The notes beneath the pieces are model-generated. The model searched no databases and was not told the DNA's origin. It saw nothing but the letters and a program-made list of their open reading frames with translations. The translations under genes and the position numbers were made by a program. From Reticulitermes lucifugus (lineage: Eukaryota; Arthropoda; Insecta; Blattodea; Rhinotermitidae): a stretch of 64,000 bases of DNA. This document shows positions 11,690-23,080 of this stretch, piece by piece. Positions within the stretch are counted from its first letter, which is position 1. Every line of letters starts with the position of its first letter. The stretch spans positions 27,765 to 91,764 of the forward strand of contig JAKCWW010000797.1 in NCBI GenBank assembly GCA_026260175.1, read 5' to 3'.

Positions 11690-11850
11690 TCTCTCTTCTG
11701 AGATGTGACGCAGTTTAGTTCTGAGAAAGTCTCCATCTTCAGGGAAGACGAAATTCTGCCCTGAAGATGGAAGCTGCAGGAGCCTAAAACGTCGGGGTCT
11801 AAATATACTAAGTAATGTATTAGAAGGCCAGAATCTTAGTATTCTCCGTC
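11690..11850 (+). repeat. Decayed family G-like repeat with hairpin
   Basis: A perfect 13-bp inverted repeat (TCCATCTTCAGGG at 11732-11744, complement at 11759-11771) surrounds a 14-base loop. CTGAAGATGG followed later by AAAACGTCGG resembles the CUGAAGA / GAAACGUC core of the family G copies. Confidence 0.45.
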
Positions 11851-12140
11851 CCGAGAATTTTACATCTCCAATGCTTTCCCGTTCGGATGAATGTTTTAAG
11901 TTTATTTTCAATTCAATTCAATTCAATAGGTATTTATTAACGTGCAGGCTTAACAGCACAAGTGCCAATTACAAAGCCAGCACAAAAACAGTACAAATAC
12001 ACAAAAACAAAACATTAAACAGACAAAACAAAAACAATGTGGCAACAGTAGGAAAATAGCAATATAAACGAAGTACAGGGACAAAAACCATAAACCCTGA
12101 AAAGCATAGATAAGTTGATTAAAATGCCACAGATTAGCGC
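11851..12140. other. A/C-rich strand-asymmetric tract
   Basis: From about 11945 the + strand is almost free of G and T-poor (CAAAAACAGTACAAATACAC style), preceded by a short (AATTC)n run at 11908-11926. It resembles 37680-37880 in composition. It could be the 3' part of a retroelement ending in the (ATA)n tract that follows. Confidence 0.4.

Positions 12141-12179
<39 letters not shown>
12141..12179. repeat. (ATA)n microsatellite
   Basis: Thirteen perfect trinucleotide units. It sits at the left edge of the LINE1 fragment and may be the tail of the element to its left. Confidence 0.95.
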
Positions 12180-12180
12180 T

Positions 12181-13027
12181 GGGAAAAATAAATGCAAAAA
12201 TATGGGATTGCCAATAGGAGTCCAAACAACACATGATCATATTTTTGCTGACGACCAGGTTATTATAGAACAGGATGAAGAAGATGCAGAATATATGACA
12301 AAAATCTAATGGTAGAATATCAGAGATGGGGTTTAAATGTAAATATTTTTAAAACAGAATATCTAAATATAGGAAGTGACATACAAAATATAAAAATAGA
12401 AGATAAGTTTGTAATTCGAGGCACTACGACATTTAAGTACTTGTAATCCTTTTTCACAAACTCGAAAAAATGTAAGGAAGAAGTGTTAAATAAAATTGAG
12501 AAAGCCAAGCAACAAGAGCATTAAATAGCCTACTTTGGAGTAAACACACCTCATTAGATAGAAAGGAACGAATATTTTACACAGTGGTGGATAGCATTTT
12601 AAGATATGGTTGTGAAATATGGACAGTGGATTACAGATTAAAGAAAAAGCTGCTAAGTACAGAAACGGATTTTTGTAGAAGCGGTGCAAGGACATCCGAA
12701 ATATTAAAAGTAAGAAATAAAGTAATTAGAGAGAAATGTAAATAACACAAACAATTCTGTTAAGAATGGAAAATATCATGTTAAAATGGTGTTGACATAT
12801 ATATTACGCATGGGAGGTAACACATGGCCTACTTGACCTGGTCGCCGGAAGGGGAAATAAGCAGAAGACCCGAAATTAAGTGGGAAAAGAAAGTGCAAAG
12901 AGCGTCGAAGTACAAGCATCTAACACCTGAAGAGGCAGTAAACCGGCAAATATGGCGAAAGGCGACTGAGAAACAGTAACCGGTGTAACACTGGAAAACT
13001 CTTATAGATAGATGTAATAATAATATA
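12181..13027 (+). pseudogene. LINE1: non-LTR reverse transcriptase fragment (FADD)
   Basis: The C-terminal part of a non-LTR retrotransposon polyprotein. From 12202 the frame reads MGLPIGVQ and reaches the catalytic palm motif FADDQVII at about 12244-12267, equivalent to the YXDD box of reverse transcriptases. After a frameshift near 12310 it reads EYQRWGLNVN, then KTEYLNIGSDIQ (the conserved K-T-x-Y segment), and stops at 12444-12446. Downstream, LLWSKHTSLDRKERIFYT, LRYGCEIW and NRQIWRKATEKQ follow in changing frames. The polyprotein stop lies at about 12977-12979. A short 3' UTR ends in a (TAA)n tail at about 13013-13027. The upstream RT domains and endonuclease are absent, and at least two frameshifts or stops make it dead. 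The clade was not determined. The reading matches a family I associate with cockroach genomes (recall, not a search). Confidence 0.9.
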
Positions 13028-14091
13028 CTTAATTCAGATTATTTCTACCTGCTTGCTAAACATAACATCATCTCTTTTTTACCCACTCATAAATATTACA
13101 AACGGTCTTAACCCGCGTTATGACAGTTTTAAATATTTATGTTGGTCAGAGAGTGGCTGGCTATTGGTGGCTTTGTAGTTCGTGCAGTTGACAGTTACAC
13201 GTACGTTGAAACAAATGGCTACGAACTGTGCTAATATTTGTAAATATAAACCTTTTGGAATTAAAGGTACAGACCATGACAGAGACATAAATTAAAACAG
13301 TTCAGAAATGTTTAAACATAAATCTAGTATAATATTTACTCATACATTTTTATGAACATCACGATATGCGGATGTGCTGCATAATGCTTCCTTATAATGA
13401 GCATATGTATACACTGTAATTGCTGAATTGTTGTAAGAAGACGATGGTTTTAGTGAGGAATCGATGTAGTGAGATGAAGGCACCCTAAAACGAAAATATA
13501 TGATAGACTGTTTAAGACTCTGTAATAAAATATGCGTTCGTTCTTGTTTACTGAATTCGACAAAGTGCCTGAAATTCGTTTGCCAGTAGAGCTGCAGAAA
13601 CTATAGGCATTCGTACAGCTTTAAGCAGGTATGGAACGGATAATGTCTGTTTGGTAAACCGTGTAGGTAAGATGCGTATTTCCATTTCGTGATGCACGAT
13701 GACAGTAACTCTACCGCCAAAGCCTGACGATAAGAAAACAGTCGCTGTTTCGAAACGTGATTGCGTGTAGGTCGCGTGCTGGTCTGCACTGTTCCGCTGT
13801 TGAGTTCCAAAGCTTTGATACCTGAACGGCGCTCTTATTCTCACGTCGGATACACCAAAGTTTGTGCTCCTTTGTACGTAACTTGTAGGCATAAAATCTG
13901 AAGGCTACATTATTTGTCCTTTAATTAGGAAATCCAAATCATGCACACTGTAATGAAGAAAACATAAGTTATATACGAGGGTGTAATGCTATTAGAAATA
14001 GCTGTGAAGTGGAAGATTTGTGGTTCATAAAGAGTGTTGCTGAAGATTCAACTTTGCGAGGAGGTTACGACATTCTACCGATAAATAATTA
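13028..14091. other. Unannotated sequence
   Basis: A GC-richer patch at 13540-13900 is open on two minus-strand frames (114 and 69 codons), but they overlap each other and carry no motif. Nothing else is seen. Confidence 0.4.
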
Positions 14092-14150
14092 TCGACGTTT
14101 CGAAAGATGGTAGTGCCTTCATTATGAGTCGAAGTTCTGTCGGTAAATAT
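14092..14150 (-). other. Hammerhead-like core motif (decayed)
   Basis: On the minus strand, CTCATAA is followed by a GAAGG / TCTTTC hairpin and then CGAAACGTCG. The CUGANGA consensus is broken at two positions, but the GAAACGUC segment is intact. Confidence 0.3.
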
Positions 14151-14319
14151 TTACAGATCGACAAGGTGGCACATCCCAGAGAACTCGAATCTTTACGCCT
14201 GTAAAGTGGCTTATATGTGGCTTAACGGGTCAGGATCAGCATATTTTCATCATGACAACCAAAATTTAGAATCTTAATAATCGGAAATCCAGAGCCACAT
14301 CTCCCTATGTATATAATGC

Positions 14320-14463
14320 GCTTGGTTTGTGACTGAGTGAGTCACACTTCATTACCACGATTACTGAGTTTCCATCGTTACGATAGAGCTTAGGTTATAA
14401 CACTCGGATTGTCATCGGTACTGGGTTTCTATGGTTAAAATAGAGCGTGGTTTGTGCGTGATA
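14320..14463. repeat. Imperfect tandem duplication, about 56-69 bp
   Basis: GGTTTGTG / GGTTATA / GGTTTGTG recur at 14324, 14393 and 14449. Each is preceded by a similar TACTGAGTTTC(C/T)AT...ATAGAGC block. Confidence 0.45.
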
Positions 14464-14860
14464 TAACAACAGAACCACTAGATGACAGTAGGTCAGGTCG
14501 ATTGACGGATTTAATGCTTTTGTGCGTACTTACTGTCCGGCATAAGTGTATTAACTAACACAAGGATTTGACGCAGAACTTACGTAAAGCCAGCGTTGCT
14601 ACTGCGTAAATCGTTTGGCGCTGTGGATATATTTTACTTACTTCTCTATTATCTTTATTATTTTATTTTTATTTTTGTGAAAAACTTACTACTTACGTAT
14701 TCTGTAATCTTGTTGGTTATAACGTCACAGTTTTACAAAGCCTCCATATTTTTACTTTACCTTACACTCAATATTCACCCAGTCTGTACATGCGTCTATA
14801 TGTACTCCATACAAAATTTCGAGTACATAGTTCAGAGTGATCTATTAATTATCGACTTCA
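14464..14860. other. Unannotated sequence
   Basis: A T-rich open frame (14596-14973, + strand) has hydrophobic low-complexity content and runs into the SINE, so it is not called. Confidence 0.4.
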
Positions 14861-15200
14861 ACCACAAAGCTGGGGAGGGGGACACGCGGTGGCGCAGTTG
14901 GTTGAGGCACTGCTCTACAAACCGGAACGTCGCGGGTTTGATTCCCGATGTTGTCATTGGAATTTTTCATTGACATAGTACTTTCGGTCGCACTATGGAC
15001 CTGGGGTCGACTCAGCGTCTAACAGAAACCAGTACCAGGAATATTTCCTGGGGGGTAAAGGTGGCCGGTGCGTAAGGCTGACAACCTTACCACCTTCATG
15101 TGCCGATTGTCTAGAAATCTGGGAGCCTGAACCTCCTAAAACCCTAAGGGTCTGTCCAGGCCTGTAATGGGATTGCTTTACTTTTTTTACCACAAAGCTG
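14861..15200 (+). repeat. SINE family A, full-length with exact TSD
   Basis: Bounded by a perfect 12-bp target-site duplication ACCACAAAGCTG at 14861-14872 and 15189-15200, so the insert is 14873-15188 (316 bp). Box A TGGCGCAGTTGG (14890-14901) fits the tRNA consensus at every position; box B GGTTTGATTCC (14935-14945) has one change. The 3' end is a short T-rich tail. The clean TSD and promoter make this the best reference copy of the family and a relatively young insertion. Confidence 0.93.
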
Positions 15201-16371
15201 AAGAGCAATTTCCTACTACCACCGGGTTGTTATGTTACAACCTACAAAAATTTTACCTTCACAAAATTTGCAAATTTTTTCAAGATTTATTAGCATACAC
15301 CACCTCTTGTCCGTAATATAAGGGGTGTTAGCATTCCTTCCGCCTCACAGATTCCGGCGTCCAAGATGTTGTTGTTAACGATCTTAGGAAATTAAGTTAA
15401 GATGCTGGGTGACCTCTAGTGACACGAGTCATAACGTCCGTACCAAATTTCTTGAACATCCGGTGCCTGGTTCAGAAGTAGAAATTCTGCAAACGCGGAC
15501 AGCATGCTTGTCTCATAAACCTAATTTTTATTTTTTTCAAGGAGAACGTAGACTACTAAGAAATATTTAAATATACATTCAGATATCTTTGTATAGTTGT
15601 AACCCATATTTTGAAGCGGTTAGCCAGTCAGTCCAGATTAACACTGTGTCTCTACACACAGACATACGGATTAAATCGATTGGAATATTTGTGTAGTTGA
15701 TGTGGATGTGTTCATCTGTATTTCAGCACACAAATATAAACTGAATGATTTGAAGCACAGACAACTGACAGGGAATATTACGGTCCAGCGCCTTTATCGA
15801 CAGACTTCTACAACTTTTCCATGTTGTCCCAAATGGCGGTACATGTCGTACATTTAATGTGTATGCCTCACCTATTCTTCTTTCACGTGATTTACTGAAA
15901 ACAAAAGTAGCACACTGCTTATTGGCTGTAGCTGAAATGTTTCTCATTTAATTCACTCAGTGACTGGCACGAACACCCATGCAGGACCTTCTCCTCCCAT
16001 GCAATTTCAGCCCATTTCACCCCTGTGGACCATCTTCTCACGCCCAGACAAAGCCTGTGAAAATCTTTGTTCTTCATCAAGCCGCCTGTTTCTTGTTCTA
16101 CCAGCTCTGCTTCTTTCTTCTGCACGTCTTCCAAAATATTCCTTCTTCATTGTTATCATCCTGCATTCTTCCTACATGTTAAAACATAATTTTCTGTATC
16201 TGATCTCTGCAATAACGTCCGATTTTTTAACTCGTGATTCTTTCAGTTCACTGTTCGTTCCCACTATCCATTCCACTCCTTAATGTGTCCCTCTTTCGCC
16301 GTAACACATACCCATTTATAGGCCCTGAGTCTCTCCAAGTATATTCCTTGTATCTCTTATCTCTTTCATTT
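15201..16371. other. Unannotated sequence, pyrimidine-biased from about 15970
   Basis: From about 15970 to 16430 the + strand is C/T-rich. The minus strand is open at 15919-16134 with a charged translation (DVQKKEAELVEQE) that I do not recognise. It could be the end of another retroelement. Confidence 0.35.
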
Positions 16372-16391
16372 TCTCCTCTCTCTCTCTCTCT
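16372..16391. repeat. (TC)n microsatellite
   Basis: About nine dinucleotide units within the pyrimidine-rich stretch. Confidence 0.9.
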
Positions 16392-17237
16392 TTACTACAA
16401 GATGCTCTCATATATGATTTTTCGATGATTAACCATAAGGTCCGGGCTTCCAGAGCAGACACTTTACGTCTAAATGAAAGTTAATTATGCCATGTCCGTT
16501 ATATTATTCCCTGTTTACTTGCTTCATATTACTGCATTCCGTTGCTCGGTCCCTCAACAGCAAGTGAGGGGAGGTAATTTCCTTCTGATCTTTATCATCC
16601 CTCCTAATGACAAGTCGAAGCCACCTATAAGCAAATCTTTCCTATAGCTTCTTGAGCGACTAAGTTTGAGGCAGGATCTGCTGTACTTTTGTCTCTGAAG
16701 GTACATTAATTAACAACATTAACGTAGCTTCGCATAGTTGCTGCTGAGCTGTTAGCATCTCGCGGAATCTCACTGAACAATATTGTGGAGACAGTAAGAT
16801 GCAAATGCCTTTAATTAATCAACGTACCATCCCTACTACCCCTTCACTTTGTCTTCGTCAAAGGCATATTGACTTCAGGAAGCATTTCACGGAATATTCA
16901 GTTGCAGTTTCTGAACAACGCGCTTCCATAACTGAATGCACATGTAGTTTGCAACAGCAGTTAAGTTAATAGTTCCGAGAGAGTGTGGGCTAAGTTTTTG
17001 TTCTAAGTTATTTATTTTTGTTTTAATTTTGTAAAGCTTTCGGAGAAATGACATAGCTACTTAGCCTGCTTATGCTATAATCAGCCATTCAGGGGTAGCA
17101 ATAATTCAGTCTTCATACCATAACACACAACTTAAAATAACCCCCGTTGCACACATTTTATTTCCTTATATGGAACAAAATGTTATTTGCTAATTATCTG
17201 CTTCCAAATGGTTCATTACCGTAATTCTTTATACGCC
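16392..17237. other. Unannotated sequence
   Basis: Nothing recognised. Confidence 0.45.
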
Positions 17238-17462
17238 TAGCCCTTGTTTTACGCCCCACTTATTTTATGTCTTTTGCTTTAACGCCCCTTGTCAATACAC
17301 ATACCACTTCTTAATTTACACCCTCTCATTTTTGTTTAAAGCCCTTTGGCTACCTGCTCTCTCTTCCACTAGCCCTTACCTATTCCATTATTTCTTATGG
17401 TAATGCAATTTTTTATTTACGCCCACTTTCAAGAACGCAACTAGGGCGCAAATCAAGGGCTT
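17238..17462. mobile_element. Possible MITE, about 225 bp
   Basis: The left end TAGCCCTTGTTTTACGCCCC (17238-17257) matches the reverse complement of the right end (17441-17462) at about 17 of 22 positions. The interior is non-coding and repeats the TTTACGCCCAC-type motif. No clear target duplication was found, so the class is unassigned. Confidence 0.45.
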
Positions 17463-18529
17463 GGTGTCAGTAGATCCGAGCTACATGAACAGCCCATTGC
17501 AAATTCTTTCATTCGTTATGTGTGTAACAGAATTATTTCATTGCAATACTTTCTTTTTGGATGATCAAACCTGTCAGTATATTTTAATATTGTTCTCACG
17601 CCTAACGATATCTACCATAATTTTTGTCGGGAACAAAGTCAACATTTACTGCCATGTGACACATCTCAACGCAGTAATGTTTCGTACAAAAATAGTGAAG
17701 GGGTCGCATTTTTATCTGGTTGCAATATATAATCTACTGTCATCAAAACGGCATGCACGAATGCCTTTTCGTGAGAGGACGTTAAGAGTAAAAGAGATAA
17801 AATTGCATACGTGAAACCTTGATAAAGTAATCTTTGTCTGATAATAGGGTAACAGAATCAAAGAATGAGGTGGTGAGATAGCTACGAAATGGACAGATGA
17901 TAGAAACATAGAGAAAAATTTAGTCAGAACGCCTGACAGAAGTCACTGCGGAGACCTAAGCTTGGATGGGGATAGTGCTGGAATGGATTTTCGAGAAATT
18001 TGTGTCCAAATGGGGAATAGCTTCATACCCTTCAGTGTGGTCTCTAGTGTCGGGCTATTGTGAACGTGGTATGATGGGCTGTCGGACTGGGTGAGCAAAT
18101 GTTAGCCCAGAAGTATTCTGCTTTATGATGTTAGTTAGATGCTCAGTATTAAACGTTTTTGACAATAATAATTTTAAGATAGTGTTATATTTAAAGAAGT
18201 TCTATTAACATGCATGGCTGTCAAATGCCACATTCTGTAGTGTCCCTATAGTTCTGACATCGACCATCAGGTAGGATTTCTTGATGTTTAGTTAGAATAT
18301 GTGCTATCCTGTTTACTCTACCTTGTGACACAAAATTACTACCTATATAACTTAAATTTCATTGGTTTGTTCTGCACAAAATACCGACGGTTTTGAAAAA
18401 TATCTAGCGAAGTCTCAACAGAGCATTAAATATAAAACTGCCTTCGCCGTTTGGAGATAATTATTGTTGAAGATTTAAGTCTTCTTGTGTTTTAGGCAGT
18501 ATAGACTGGTAGTCGAATTGTAAATAGTT
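17463..18529. other. Unannotated sequence
   Basis: An open + frame at 17461-17814 has no motif and starts inside the putative MITE end. Nothing else. Confidence 0.4.
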
Positions 18530-18580
18530 ACCGATTTTTCGAAGGACAGTATTGCCCTCATCTAGCGGATCAAGCACTCC
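18530..18580 (-). other. Hammerhead-like core motif (decayed)
   Basis: On the minus strand, CTAGATGA is followed by GGGCA...TCCTTC and then GAAAAATCGG. The layout is that of family G but with an extra base in the core. Confidence 0.25.
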
Positions 18581-18779
18581 AAGAAGACGGAGAACCTCAA
18601 ATTATTCGTATTTTTTTCACGTAAACGTCTGCATTGTTCTGTAAGATTATTCATTCTTTCTAGACTTAACTTAACCAATACTAAACATTCCCTGTAGTTG
18701 AGTACGAAGGTTAAACGTAGTTAATAATCCTTACCCCTTGCCTGCCTACTGATCTAAGCCGGTTACATCCGCCTCTCGG

Positions 18780-18815
18780 CCCCATAACCCCTTTTCGTAA
18801 AAAGGGGTTATGGGG
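18780..18815. repeat. Perfect 16-bp hairpin
   Basis: CCCCATAACCCCTTTT (18780-18795) and its exact complement (18800-18815) are separated by CGTA. It could form a strong cruciform or RNA hairpin. There is no T-run after it and no gene before it, so a terminator role is not supported. Confidence 0.95.
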
Positions 18816-18938
18816 TTAATGTTCTACGCTTTTGCCTCCAGGCCCTATCCGTCTTCCAGTGGTTTCATCACCATAATTCTTATCTTATTCTCCTTCATTA
18901 AAAGGAGAAATTAGATTCATGAAAGCACAATACTTTCT

Positions 18939-18962
18939 GTGTGCGTGCGTGTGTGTGTGTGT
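18939..18962. repeat. (GT)n microsatellite
   Basis: Imperfect at the left (GTGTGCGTGC), then perfect GT units. Confidence 0.9.
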
Positions 18963-19364
18963 CCTTTCATATTTTGAGAGTGGAACAATTTTAGTAAAAA
19001 ATTGTGTGGGTGTTGTGCTATTGAAAGTCACTCCGAAGGCCGTACCTTTTTTAACTTTTTTAAATGAGTTATAGGAACATTGCGAACCCGCAAATTTATG
19101 ACAGCGCAGTAGCGACAAGCACTATATGGTCCGGAACTGACGTGTCGTAACTTGTATTGCAGAAATATGCCAACTTGTTGAGGTAATAATTTTGCACGTC
19201 GATTGTAAAATAGCAATATGGTGGCCTGCAAAATATTTGTCTTTCATTTTTGCAGCGAGTGCTAATAATCGAATGGCTAGGCTCCTGAAATCTGATAGAG
19301 ATTATAAGCGTGCCTGCTAACGAGATGTCATTTATAACTCAGCAGTTACAAACACGGAGACGAT
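18963..19364. other. Unannotated sequence
   Basis: Overlapping minus-strand open frames only; no motif. Confidence 0.4.
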
Positions 19365-19720
19365 GCAGAATTTTAAGGAACGACAAATATATTACTAATA
19401 AATACCAAGAGAAGTATTATAAAGTGTCAAGGAGAAAAAGGATCATCCTACTTACTATAAAACAAAGGAAAGCTAACTGAATTTGTCACATCTTTCGTAG
19501 GAACTGCCTTCCAAAACACGTTCTTGAAGGAAAGATAGAAGGGACGGGCAGACGAGGAAGAAGACTTAAGCAGCTACGGATGACGTTAAGGAAACTGTAA
19601 GATAATGTAAATTGAAAGAGGATGCACTAGATCGCACTGTTTGGAGATCTCACTTTGGAAGAGGACGTGTAACTGTCGCAAGACAGACTAGGTAATTTTG
19701 GGGAATAGATATGAGTGACT
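19365..19720 (+). pseudogene. LINE2 3' fragment, decayed
   Basis: The + strand copy of the LINE2 C-terminus. Recognisable parts are AAGGAAAGATAGAAGG, GACGAGGAAGAAGACT, and the terminal GATCGCACTGTTTGGAG...GTCGCAAGACAGAC that encodes the end of the protein in better copies. Multiple frameshifts; no usable frame. Confidence 0.75.
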
Positions 19721-22413
19721 AAAAATGTGTGCAACAGTTCAGTAGACTTCATAGTTCCGCCCGGAATTCGTCGTTTATATATGTATTGTCTACATACCCG
19801 AGCAACATGCTCAATCCATTGAACGGTCATTCAATTTCCTCAATAACAGTGGTTGATAAATATATATATCATTGCTTTCTTGGTCATGTAACCTTCTAAA
19901 TTTCTCAGTTGGTTAATTTCATTGTGTATCTTTTGGAGCGATATGTTTCAAACAGTTTCTTTAAATATGTGGGTTCTAGATGGCATGCTAAAACGTTGTG
20001 AAATGAATTACAAGCATTCCCTGAAGTTATTCGCGTTGAATCATGGGCTTCAATTTTGTTTCTTATCCTCTTATAGATACTTCTGTTTTAAAATGAAATT
20101 TAACGTTGCACGTACGCGATAATGCAGTATTAATATTACACAAAAATTACTGTTCACCCCTGTTGTAATAGCAAGTAGGTAAAGTGCTGACAAGTTCCTG
20201 CCGTCCTCCCATTATGCAACTTTGTGTCTACTCTTCTGCAGCGTACCAACATGACGGGATATTTGCTACAGTGAGGGATGTGTTTTGTTGTAAGCATGTT
20301 TGTTGCACTCCGTCCGTCTATAAATACGCGGCAGATTCGTGAAGACGTCATTCGTAGAACGACATCTTCTCCCTTATTCATAAGTTATACTTGAAACTTC
20401 TCGTCTCTTGTGTCAATAGGGTGTGTATAATTCGCTTTACTTCAAAGATTAGTAGCTTCCGAGGTGGTGGCAGCTTGTGGAGATCACGAAGAAAAATTTA
20501 TAAATAGTACAACTTGTTCGCCATGTCAGAGTTACAAAACTATGTATTTTGAAATAAATCCATTTCTATGATTCGACCTCTTTTGAGCGTCAATGGATTA
20601 GTGAATTCAAAATAAAAGTACTATAGTACTTCTCGTTAGCGTTTTTAATCATGTATTTAACCTTTAGGGCAAGAAATAAAGAATCTGCGAAGCATGGAGT
20701 TCATCTAAATAATGCTAAAACTAACGTACCTACATTACAGAAAACACAGCGTCTTAATTACAGAGGCCATCTCTTAGCGCTGTTCAAGGCAACAGTCGCT
20801 GTTTATTCTGAGAAACATGCAAAAAAAATTCATTTTGCTGGAAAAATTCATAGTGTTTTGGTGTTGATGGAGGTGGTATATGTATGAACTCATTGAACAC
20901 TGAACAGTTATGGTCCTGTGTTCTCATTACCTTACCGTGTGGTACGTTTATAGCCGGCCATAACACGCTCCAGAGCCTGCTTTGTACACCTTTCATCCTC
21001 AAGACCTATTTCGGTGAACGTACCATAATATATTCTCTTTAAAATTCTACAGTCATTCCTTGTCTCCGCAGTCGTGGCTACATACTCATCCGTTGTAGAC
21101 TCACTGATTTACATTCTGTACAGTTTTGCTGTAATAAATCTCTATGTGTGCCTCCTTCTTAGAACCTTCCTACTGCGAAATAGTATACCTCCTTCTTTTC
21201 TACTTCTATTTATACTATGAAGAGCGGAGTATATTTCGGTGGGACAAATTGTGGTCAGTGCCTGATCTGTCTGCATATTGTGTTTCCAAAGGCGTTATTA
21301 GACACAGCAGTTTGGAATATTCCGTAATCTTTTCAGCACTTTCAAATTTGGTTCTGGTTCAACCGTAATAAATAAATAAATAAATAAAACAAATTAAAAG
21401 AAGTAAAGATCTGTCGGTGTTACGTGGTGTGCAACGATTTTTCCAATTACTAACGTGTCATCAGTAGATCCTTTCCCATTTGCCGCTCGATAATCCATTA
21501 GCCCAGTCCCCCGAGGGTGACATTACTCAGACGTACTATCCTATATGTTTCCTACAAAGTCTTTACTTAGGGCGTCCCAAAGATGTTGTGAGTGTCAACA
21601 AACTTCCACCGTGAAAGTAGAGGAAGCTACAAATCAAATTGTATACGGAAGATACAGAAGTCCTTCAAACACAATTGTACCTGGGTTTAGTTTGTGATAC
21701 GGGTTATGAGTTACAGACAAGTGTTTAATTAAGGCGCAGTGACTATGTTAGAAGAAGAAACTAGATCACGTAATAAGTTGATGGCATTTTGCTTTGAATG
21801 CGGCTCGGTTAATTAGGCGGTTTCTTTACACGTGGATTTAATGTTATAAGAGTCTATTTTACTGACTTTCCTAGATCTCAAAGTGTTACAGTTATTTACA
21901 GTTAAAATTTGAAATTGAATTAAAAGAAATATACATACGATTATTTAATCTCCAACCCGGTCGTGATAGTATTAGCTTCGGTTCAAAAACTAATGATTTT
22001 ATTTGTTAAAGCCCTTCAAACTACAGAATCGTGCTGTTTGCACAGGAAATAAGGTTTTCTTAGTATTTAATACAATTCACTTCATTGACTGTAGAAATGT
22101 TTGGACCCTTTATATTTATTAATATTCGTCCCATAAGAAAATGAATTTATTACATTCATTTCTCCAGATTGCTGATACAGAAATAAAATTCTTACTAATT
22201 CCATTTTCTAAAATCCTTCCAGCTATACACACAGCCATGATACGTACAAGTGAATTTTTTCGTGACACTCTACGTCAGTAGTGACATTTTTCGTCTATTT
22301 TGTTTAACAATATTCAAAATATAAAAAATATCTTTTTAGAGTTATTCAGGCTCTTAATGCAGCGATATTATTTGTAAAAAACGTAACTTTTCTTAGTTCT
22401 CTGGTAATTCGCA
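19721..22413. other. Long stretch with few recognisable features
   Basis: A short stretch at about 20790-20850 (CGCTGTTTATTCTGAG...) resembles the interior of family J. A (AATA)n microsatellite lies at 21367-21388. The rest has no gene or repeat that I can support. Confidence 0.4.
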
Positions 22414-22570
22414 TACAGTAGAATCCCGATTATCCGACCTAAACGGAACCGAAAGGTGATAGAATAGTCGGAAACGTCCTATAGTAAGGAAGACTAATAC
22501 AAAAACAAGGGAAAATATCAACCCAATATAAAATTCAATGTATTATTCAATTACGAAGAAACTGACAATA

Positions 22571-22848
22571 AGGTAAAAATGTTCACCCTATAACCTGCCA
22601 TGAAGACACAGAGGGGGATTAGAGGTATACCTCTACTCTTTCTTTAACGTAGGCACTCTAAGGCGGTGGATGGTTAAGGCCACGCCCCGGACGGTTTACC
22701 CCCGGAAATGACCCGGTATACATTGTACAGGAGGCTAGGTGGGCCCCACGGCCGGTCTGGACGGGTGCGGAAAATCTCACCCCCACCGGGATCCCATCCC
22801 CGGACCGTCCAACCCGTAGCGAATCGCTATACCGACTACGCATCAAAA
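22571..22848 (-). repeat. SINE family D nested in the Tigger
   Basis: About 278 bp matching the D copies at 28429-28717 and 31145-31425, including CCCATTGTA-like, CAGGAGGCT and GGACGGGTGCGGAAAAT blocks. The tRNA head lies at the right. It must post-date the Tigger insertion. Confidence 0.85.
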
Positions 22849-22897
22849 AAACTCACAAAAATAATATTTAATATAATGTAAATTTGTAAATTACATT

Positions 22898-23080
22898 TTA
22901 ATTTTGAGGAAATGAGTAATGTGTATTTTTTTCTAAGCCTCGTTCTGTCTTTCTGACAAGGTCACACCAGCGCCTGTAGAGCAGTAGTATGTCTACAGCT
23001 GTCGCTTCCCTTTGTTTTTCAGCGTAGCAAATTCGGTCTTAACAGCCTTCATCCTTTTACTGTGGCTCATTCCATCAACC
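22898..23080 (-). pseudogene. Tigger transposase C-terminus remnant
   Basis: On the minus strand from 23026 to a stop at 22898-22900 the frame reads YAEKQREATAVDILLLYRRW, then CDLVRKTERGLEK. This resembles the extreme C-terminus of pogo/Tigger transposases, in which an acidic Y-x-E-Q-x-E segment precedes a K/R-RW-(R/C)-D block. Upstream, in another frame at about 23040-23080, MSHSKRMKAV fits the preceding conserved S-H-x-x-A segment, so a frameshift separates them. The identification rests on these short similarities plus the flanking termini; a profile search was not possible. Confidence 0.45.

Noticed and set aside
11950-12240. Hydrophobic, leucine/tyrosine-rich minus frames resembling membrane proteins
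   Set aside because: Produced by the A/C-rich tract and the (ATA)n microsatellite. The same artefact appears at 37580-37868.
13548-13892. 114-codon minus frame
   Set aside because: Lies in a GC-richer patch where chance frames lengthen; a second overlapping minus frame is also open and neither has a motif.
14873-14950. A tRNA gene
   Set aside because: Box A and B are present, but the cloverleaf does not close and a 240-bp body follows, bounded by a TSD: a SINE head, not a tRNA.
15919-16134. Charged minus frame (DVQKKEAELVEQE) as a coiled-coil gene
   Set aside because: It sits in a strand-biased purine tract that favours K/E codons; no splice sites or homologous copy were found.
18780-18815. 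Rho-independent terminator
   Set aside because: The hairpin has no downstream T-run and no upstream gene, and the sequence is eukaryotic.
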